A stretch of DNA of 33,977 bases from Chrysochromulina tobinii (Eukaryota; Haptophyta; Prymnesiales; Chrysochromulinaceae): assembly GCA_001275005.1 (NCBI GenBank), contig JWZX01003083.1, positions 1 through 33,977 on the forward strand, given 5' to 3'. Below are positions 28,896 through 33,977 of this stretch, one piece after another (position 1 is the stretch's first letter; each line of letters starts with the position of its first letter). Under the pieces are notes generated by a model. It had not been told where the DNA came from, made no database searches, and worked only from the letters and a program-made list of their open reading frames with translations. A program made the translations under genes and the position numbers.

Positions 28896-30179
28896 ATGGC
28901 CACGGCCGCCGGAGCTGCAGCTGCCCAGTCGCGTGGCGGCATCCGCCGGTCTCAAGGGAGTGCACTTGCGGGTGAGGGAGGTTTGGTCGGAACAGATGTG
29001 CTGCCAGGAATGATGCCGGAGGATGACTTTGGGCTGTCGCTCGAGGCGCAGGAGCTTGCTGAGCTGCAAGGCATGATTGGATCGTCAACAGTGGGCTCAC
29101 GCCGGACGCCTCCCATGTCCGTCGGCAAGTATCGCCAGTGGAAGCTCGTCGAGGCGAATATTGGGCTCGCTCAGCAAATACGGGCGGAGGAGCAGGCTCT
29201 CAAGCAAAAGCTGCTCGAGTCAACCCACGCCTACCATGAAGCGCGAAAGGCCAAAACCTCAGTTGGCCACATGCAACTGAGGCTCTCCGCAGATGCGGTA
29301 CAAAAATACCACGCTCAACTCGCCATTCAAGGTGCGGAGGGCAAAAGGCAGCTGGAGGAGATCCGCGACAAGGCCATCAAGCAGAAGGCGGAATGGGCAG
29401 CGCATGGCGCACGCAACGCGAACCTGCACGGTCTCGAGCAGAAAAAGCGCGTGCTCGAGAGTCGAGCCGAGCGCTTTCAGTCGCGACGGAATGCTGCGTT
29501 GGCGACGAAGCAGGAATCAGAGGCGAAGAAGGCTGAGGCGCGTGAGCGGATGAACAAGGTCCTCGAGGAGAAGCGCCTTCGACTCGAGAAGACTCGCGAG
29601 GGCTTGCCGACGGCTGAGAGCCTCGCGGCGGCACGTGACTTCTTCCTCGAGCAGAAACGAGAGGCTGCGCGCGATGTGCGCAAGTCTTCGGAGAGGCTGG
29701 AGTCTGCTCGCAAGAAAGATTCGGAGAGATCGCTTGCGCGCGCGGCGGCGAATCGTACGGTCGCGTTCGAGGGGCGCAAGGCTGCAACGCAGCACCGCAC
29801 CGAGATCCTGGAGATGCGAAAGACTCAAGCCAAAGAGATCAAAGAGAGACTGAAGACACTGGAGGCAGCGCGACAACAGACTGTAATTGCAGCGACTCAG
29901 AGTGGCAAGGCGGCCCACCAAGAAGTGTACGAGAAGAGGTTTGTCAGCCAGGAGGAGGCGGAGGAAGTGCACAGCAGCGAATACGGCACCTTGCTACAGC
30001 GAGTGCGGACGCCAGGCGTGATGGGGAAGTCGGGAACAAGCCCTGGCCGTGATCGATCGAGTCGAATATCTCAAGAAGAGATACGCCTCGATTCGAACTC
30101 ACCAGTGTCGCCCAGCAGCGATTCGCTTGGCGGCTCGCCGAAGCAAGCGTGGACGGAGCCAGCACTGGAACTCTCGTGA
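28896..30179 (+). CDS. Long coiled-coil protein
   Basis: 427 residues in one exon from ATG 28896. An Ala/Gly-rich N-terminus (about 1-50) precedes a nearly continuous charged helical region (about 85-360), rich in Glu, Lys, Arg, Ala and Gln (for example MNKVLEEKRLRLEKTREGL), as in a long coiled coil. The tail is Ser/Pro-rich with SPGR and SPSSDS motifs. No enzyme motif or membrane segment is present. Composition and layout resemble the coiled-coil gene at 1308 (helical core plus Ser-Pro-rich tail), but paralogy cannot be asserted by eye. A cytoskeletal or flagellar role is an inference. Confidence 0.75.
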   Translation: MATAAGAAAAQSRGGIRRSQGSALAGEGGLVGTDVLPGMMPEDDFGLSLEAQELAELQGMIGSSTVGSRRTPPMSVGKYRQWKLVEANIGLAQQIRAEEQALKQKLLESTHAYHEARKAKTSVGHMQLRLSADAVQKYHAQLAIQGAEGKRQLEEIRDKAIKQKAEWAAHGARNANLHGLEQKKRVLESRAERFQSRRNAALATKQESEAKKAEARERMNKVLEEKRLRLEKTREGLPTAESLAAARDFFLEQKREAARDVRKSSERLESARKKDSERSLARAAANRTVAFEGRKAATQHRTEILEMRKTQAKEIKERLKTLEAARQQTVIAATQSGKAAHQEVYEKRFVSQEEAEEVHSSEYGTLLQRVRTPGVMGKSGTSPGRDRSSRISQEEIRLDSNSPVSPSSDSLGGSPKQAWTEPALELS

Positions 30180-30696
30180 CGCTGATGCACGATGGCGAGA
30201 TCTCGACGCATGTAAGGATTGGCACGGGCGCTCGACCCGGAGAGTCGTTACTGCATGGAGATGATCGAGCCATCATCTAAGTTCGAGACGCAACAGGGTA
30301 TAACCATGAACGCGGCATGCCGCATGAGAGTGTGACCCTCGCCATAGCCGTAAGCCGCGTGACTTGTGCAGCGTGAGAAGACAGAGATATGGTCGTCGGT
30401 GTGGTCACGCGTGGCTCGCACAGATCGCACGACCGACTATTCGCGCCACCCTGTAAAGGGATGCTTCTATTCGCAGTGACGGTTCGCGTGTCGTCGCGCT
30501 CGGCCGGTGTATAATACCAAAGGATAAATAATGACGCCGAACGGAACGCGGCGCAACGCCCGGGGGTGTCGCGGACTCGCGGTGACCGGTGTCGGTACCC
30601 CCTACACGCGTACAGTTCAGCGTGTAGCGCACACTAGAATCCTCCTATGTATTGTTTATCCCGAACCACGATGCTCGATGCTTCGATGCACGATGC
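30180..30696. other. Convergent intergenic region
   Basis: 517 bases between the coiled-coil gene and the glycosyltransferase 3' ends. It contains an AT-rich island (GTATAATACCAAAGGATAAA) near 30509-30529 and a short ATGCTCGATGCTTCGATGCA repeat near 30670-30695. No gene is supported. Confidence 0.45.
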
Positions 30697-32184
30697 TCAG
30701 AACGGGAACGCCACATAGTTTCGAACGTTGCACATCCTCAGAGTGCCATTGACAAGCACAATCCTCTCGAGCACGTTTTGCAGGGCAGGCCACGGCAGGA
30801 TAACATCCTGCGAGATGTAGCTGGATCGTTGACGGACGTTGGGGACGTGGCTCAGATTATTACTCTCCAGCTTGTAGTAGCAAAGCTCCCGTTCGCTCGA
30901 TAGGTAGAGATTGGTATACAAAGAGCACGGGCAATCTCCCCTCGTCACGGGCATCACCTCCACGACCGAGCCTCCCGAAGGAAGCGCAAATCCATTGGGG
31001 AGGTCGCTTCCATGCATCGAAATGAAGACGTCCGCTTGGGTGAGCACCTCCGCGTTCTCCAAGGTGCCGTTCCACAGACTGTGGGCGATGCAGTAGGCAC
31101 GAATGCCGTTCGGCGCCACCCATTGATTGCAACGAGAGACGAGCTCCTCTAAGTTGAGGATCTGCCGGCGATTCGTTCGATTCGTGAAGAGGACTCTCAT
31201 TCGGGGCCCAGCCTCTGACGTGGTACGATCGGCGGGCCACAGGGGCGAGACAAGATCCTCGGAGCCCTCCGAGTGCCGGAGCCGAGCGACGCGTGACTGC
31301 GAGCGCAATTTGCCGGCTCGAGACAATAGGAAATGCATCGTGCTCCACGGGCGGCTCTGTCCGGTCGCTGGGTCTCTGAACTTGCAAACCGTCGCCGTCT
31401 GAAAGCAGCGCGGCGCTGGAGCGTCAAACATCCGATACACGCTGCTGTTGAACTCGGTTTCCCCTGAGTACCTCGCCGCCTCATAGTACTCTTGCAGGAT
31501 CCCCGAGAAGTTGCGTGAGCGTAACGCCTCGTGAACTCGGTTTGCCTGGCTCCACGACTGGATGGGATGAGAGAGTGGCTGGATGGCATGCCGACTCATC
31601 GGCTGAAGAAGCGTACTCAACATCTCGGGCGAGCCTAGCGCGGGAATGACGTGTACGCTGGCGTTCTGGGCGTCTACGATCAGCTCGAAGAGTCGAACTG
31701 CGACACGAGCAAAGACCTCGCCGAAGGTGTATGGCATCGTGCCGTAGTAGATCACCGCTGGCTCGTCGGAGAAGCTCGACTGTTCGGGTTTCGCGAGGAG
31801 CGTCGCATTACGACGGAGAAACCTTTGGACTGAAGGTTTCGAAAGTTCGTAATCTTGCGCAGCGAGAATCAACGGTACGAAGTGGTATGGCTGCGTGGCG
31901 TTGGCCATCACCATTGCGACTGGGCGTACATGTGGTCGGAGCTTGCGAAACGGACTCATGGGATCGTCCGCATAAAACACCAACTTCTTCAGCTCGTCCG
32001 CTTCATCCTGGGTCTGAACGGCGAGCTGTTCACCTTGTACGCAAATGTTCGAGACGACGACACAGGTCTGCAGCACAGCATTGAGCGACTTGTTGGATCT
32101 ACTGAAAAGAAAAGAACCCTCCATCGACTGAGAAGGGGCGTTGATCGGCCCAAGGAAGATGGCGCGCGGGATCCACGTGAGCAC
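30697..32184 (-). CDS. GT61-type (DUF563) glycosyltransferase, 5' end uncertain
   Basis: About 495 residues are readable. The C-terminal half carries the GT61 pattern: ILNLEELVSRC, ENAEVLTQADVFISMHGSDL, then PNGFALPSGGSVVEVMP and a final Tyr/Cys-containing block. The family includes EOGT, POMGNT2 and plant xylosyl- and arabinosyltransferases acting in the ER/Golgi lumen. The N-terminal part has the VSNICVQGEQLAVQ segment that resembles the usual start of the domain. Many NxS/T sequons support a luminal location. There is no in-frame ATG upstream: the frame is open to about 32320 without one. The first internal ATG would start at MEGSFLFSRSN, without a membrane anchor. The true 5' end is therefore probably in another exon (see 32337-32432). 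Sugar specificity is unknown. Confidence 0.8.
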   Translation of the reverse strand: MLTWIPRAIFLGPINAPSQSMEGSFLFSRSNKSLNAVLQTCVVVSNICVQGEQLAVQTQDEADELKKLVFYADDPMSPFRKLRPHVRPVAMVMANATQPYHFVPLILAAQDYELSKPSVQRFLRRNATLLAKPEQSSFSDEPAVIYYGTMPYTFGEVFARVAVRLFELIVDAQNASVHVIPALGSPEMLSTLLQPMSRHAIQPLSHPIQSWSQANRVHEALRSRNFSGILQEYYEAARYSGETEFNSSVYRMFDAPAPRCFQTATVCKFRDPATGQSRPWSTMHFLLSRAGKLRSQSRVARLRHSEGSEDLVSPLWPADRTTSEAGPRMRVLFTNRTNRRQILNLEELVSRCNQWVAPNGIRAYCIAHSLWNGTLENAEVLTQADVFISMHGSDLPNGFALPSGGSVVEVMPVTRGDCPCSLYTNLYLSSERELCYYKLESNNLSHVPNVRQRSSYISQDVILPWPALQNVLERIVLVNGTLRMCNVRNYVAFPF

Positions 32185-32336
32185 ACCAATTGCTGTACTA
32201 TTGTTTTCGTCCGACTGTCGGCCTGAGCGGGCGTTCGCGGCCGATTGGGTTCGCCGGTCCCAGCTCTCCGCTTGGTCGTTCGGTGTGTTTCGGTTTCGAA
32301 CTAAACCTGGCTGTGAACGTCAAGTCGAACGTCAAG

Positions 32337-32432
32337 TTATGAACGCGATGCCCGTGACGAAGAAACCATGTCATGCCACATGCACACCAGGGAAAGCAAA
32401 AAGTACCCATCATGGAACATGGTCAGGAACAT
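32337..32432 (-). other. Possible signal-anchor exon for the GT61 gene
   Basis: A 31-codon open frame starting at ATG 32432 encodes a hydrophobic stretch (GYFLLSLVCMW) followed by polar residues, as in a type II signal anchor. It lies immediately upstream of the glycosyltransferase frame, which lacks both an ATG and an anchor. No specific donor-acceptor pair could be fixed, so this is only a candidate. Confidence 0.3.
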
Positions 32433-32488
32433 GGCCCCTCATGTAACCTAAGAGTACGGTGTATCGGTGTTATTGGAGTTCTCAGCTC

Positions 32489-33977
32489 TCACTTGCGATC
32501 GATGCCGCTGAGTACCGCATCAAGCACGAGCTCCTTGGCCCGGGCGGCCTTCCGCTCGGCCCTGCTGGTGCTTCCTCGTAATGAGCGGAGGACCTCCCAT
32601 TCTCGTCCCTCCTGGGGGATGAGCAGCTGCCCGGCGCGCTCGCGGAGCGTACCTGATGAGGGAGGCAATCAGACGTCTTCAGAGGCACTCAGAGGCACTC
32701 AGACGTCACCAGAGATCATCAGACGTCATCAGAGGTCGGGTACCGAGCATGGCCTCGGCGGACAGGAAGAAGGCGTCGACGAAGACAGCCTGGCGCTTCC
32801 GGCTGACCTCCTCTGCGTCGGGAGCGCTCTCGATCACACTCACGTCCACATCGAAGGCCACGCCGCGGTCGGCCGCCGCCGCAGCGTCCGACGTGAGCGC
32901 GCTGCTCTCGCGCCAAAAGGAAGGTGGGTCTGCGGCGGGGCCGTTGAGTGGCCGCGTGCGTGGCTCCGCTTGGCGGGAGGCGCGTGCCGCGTTGCCGTCG
33001 GAGTTTTGTGCAGATCGCAGCACGGTCTCGTCAAGTGCGGCCACACCGGTTAGAGTTTCGTCAAAGTAGGGTACGGCGTCCGCCTCCACCACGCCATCTG
33101 CTGCGTCGAAGTCCGCATCGACGCTCAAGTCATCGAGCGGCAGGAAGTCTGCCGTCACGGACTGCGCATTCGTCCGCGAGTTCGACCTCCCCTCCACGCG
33201 GAGCTCGAGCGTCGCGAACACTTTCGCCGCCGCCTCGACCGCCGCCTCCGCCTCCGCCACAGCTGCCTCGGCCGCCACATCGGCCCCCGATCGAGGTGCC
33301 CAAGTTTCGTCCCAAGTTTCGTCCCGTTTCGTCAGCTTGCGGAGCTCGGCGACCCTCCGCCGCTTTGCCTCCACCTCGGCTCCGACTCCGGATGTGACGG
33401 ACGACGGTGACGGTGGCGGCGGCGGCGGCGGTCGCGCCGTCCGGACCGCCGACACAGGCGTGGCCGCCTGTGCGGCTGACGGAGGCGCGGACGAGAGCTG
33501 ACTAGAGGCCAGGGCCCTTTCCGCAGCGCCGCCGACCGCCTCGCCCAGGCTGCGCATGTCCGCAGCGAGTTTTGAAGTTGGTCCCTTGACGGCCTCGACC
33601 AAGTCGGCCAACGGCCCAAGCTGCGCCCCGCGCTGCAGGTCCGTCGCGTACTCCTGCGCAATCTCGCGCGCGAGCTCGCCCACCAGCCCCACGTCCACCC
33701 CGCCGCCGCCTCCAGTGCCCTTGGCGCCGGAGCCCGATAGGCTGTTACCCAGCGCCTCCGCAACGCGGCGAGCTACCATGCGACCCACAGCCTTGGCAGG
33801 CGGCAACACCCCGTAGACGAAAGCGTCGGCTGAGTCCTTTGTAGCACGCTGACCGAGCGCCGCCGCCACTCTCAGCTGCTTCGTCTCCGTCTCCAGCTGC
33901 CGGCGCCGCTGGCGCTCTAGGCGCTGCGCAACGGGTGAGCTCTGCCGTTGGAAAGCGCCGAGCGCCTGGGCGCCACC
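32489..33977 (-). CDS. Unrecognised protein, C-terminal part (runs off the right edge)
   Basis: The gene continues beyond the window. The readable part is exon 33977-32744 and a last exon 32652-32489, about 465 residues. It begins with a basic helical stretch (QRLERQRRRQLETETKQL), then Ala/Gly-rich and helical regions. A proline run follows (PPPPPPSPS), then an Ala/Glu/Val-rich helix with RDETWDETWAP, and acidic segments with several DAD and DFDAAD motifs. The spliced tail (TLRERAGQLLIPQEGREWEVLRS...) ends in GIDRK. No known domain is recognised. Splicing joins AEAMLG to TLRERAG in frame; without it the protein would stop at 32706. The Arg-rich, Ala/Glu-rich composition leaves a scaffold or flagellar protein possible but unproven. 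Confidence 0.6.
32653..32743 (-). mobile_element. Introner-like intron, copy 4
   Basis: 91-base intron with GT-AG ends. Donor GTACCCGAC, then repeats of CTGATGACGT/CTGAGTGCCT type, and the 3' end CTGATTGCCTCCCTCATCAG, identical to copy 2 over 20 bases. The following exon starts GTACGCTCC, so GTAC is present at both splice junctions. Its removal restores an in-frame C-terminal exon of 53 residues. Confidence 0.78.

Noticed and set aside
30085-30100. GATTCGAAC reading like a tRNA T-arm on the minus strand
   Set aside because: It lies inside the coiled-coil coding sequence and no acceptor stem, D-arm or anticodon arm is present at the right distance. No tRNA was found anywhere in the window.

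Overview
The window is nuclear DNA from a eukaryote. It encodes SRP54, 60S ribosomal protein L8, an Atg8/GABARAP ubiquitin-like protein, a DDX51/Dbp6-type nucleolar helicase and a full-length ABCG-type transporter. Several genes are interrupted by short introns whose removal restores conserved protein sequence. DNA is GC-rich, genes are dense and introns are few and small (62 to 181 bases). A protein with about 15 sperm-tail PG-rich (SHIPPO-type) repeats and two highly charged coiled-coil proteins suggest a flagellated unicellular organism. Together with a bestrophin-like channel of the bacterial/plastid type, this fits a flagellate microalga (for example a haptophyte, stramenopile or prasinophyte). 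The exact lineage cannot be fixed from the sequence.

Layout: 236-1066 (-) proline-rich single-pass membrane protein; 1308-2435 (+) coiled-coil protein; 2650-3610 (+) RPL8; 4668-7209 (-) DDX51-like helicase; 7395-7895 (+) ATG8; 8723-11272 (-) PG-repeat axonemal-type protein; 11831-12733 (+) SEC14/CRAL-TRIO protein; 13415-15136 (-) EF-hand protein; 15342-16850 (+) threonine synthase-like (THNSL2-type) PLP enzyme; 17946-22007 (-) full-size ABCG transporter; 22430-23994 (+) SRP54; 24653-26245 (-) bestrophin-like channel; 26449-28454 (-) sulfatase; 28896-30179 (+) coiled-coil protein; 30697-about 32184 (-) GT61-type glycosyltransferase; 32489-right edge (-) unknown partial gene. Genes largely alternate strands. 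Divergent neighbours are separated by 185 to 560 bases and probably share promoters; convergent neighbours are separated by 500 to 1100 bases of GC-rich DNA with short AT-rich islands.

The most striking feature is a family of short introns that look like inserted elements (introners). Four introns (2124-2294, 5035-5206, 23126-23217, 32653-32743), in four unrelated genes on both strands, share a 3' end close to CTGATTGCCTCCCTCATCAG and internal CTGAT-type repeats. Each is bracketed by a direct repeat of exon sequence (4 to about 22 bases), so the 5' splice site is the duplicated target (GT, or GC in SRP54) and the 3' splice site comes from the element. A fifth intron, in the sulfatase, shares part of this pattern. 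The ATG8 and RPL8 introns do not. Three copies also carry duplicated or amplified exon sequence, which suggests recent intron birth. Other points of note are an ABC transporter with one intact and one degenerate composite ATP site, three almost identical 200-base modules in the PG-repeat gene, and an inverted-repeat element in the sulfatase/coiled-coil promoter region with a partial copy in another divergent promoter.
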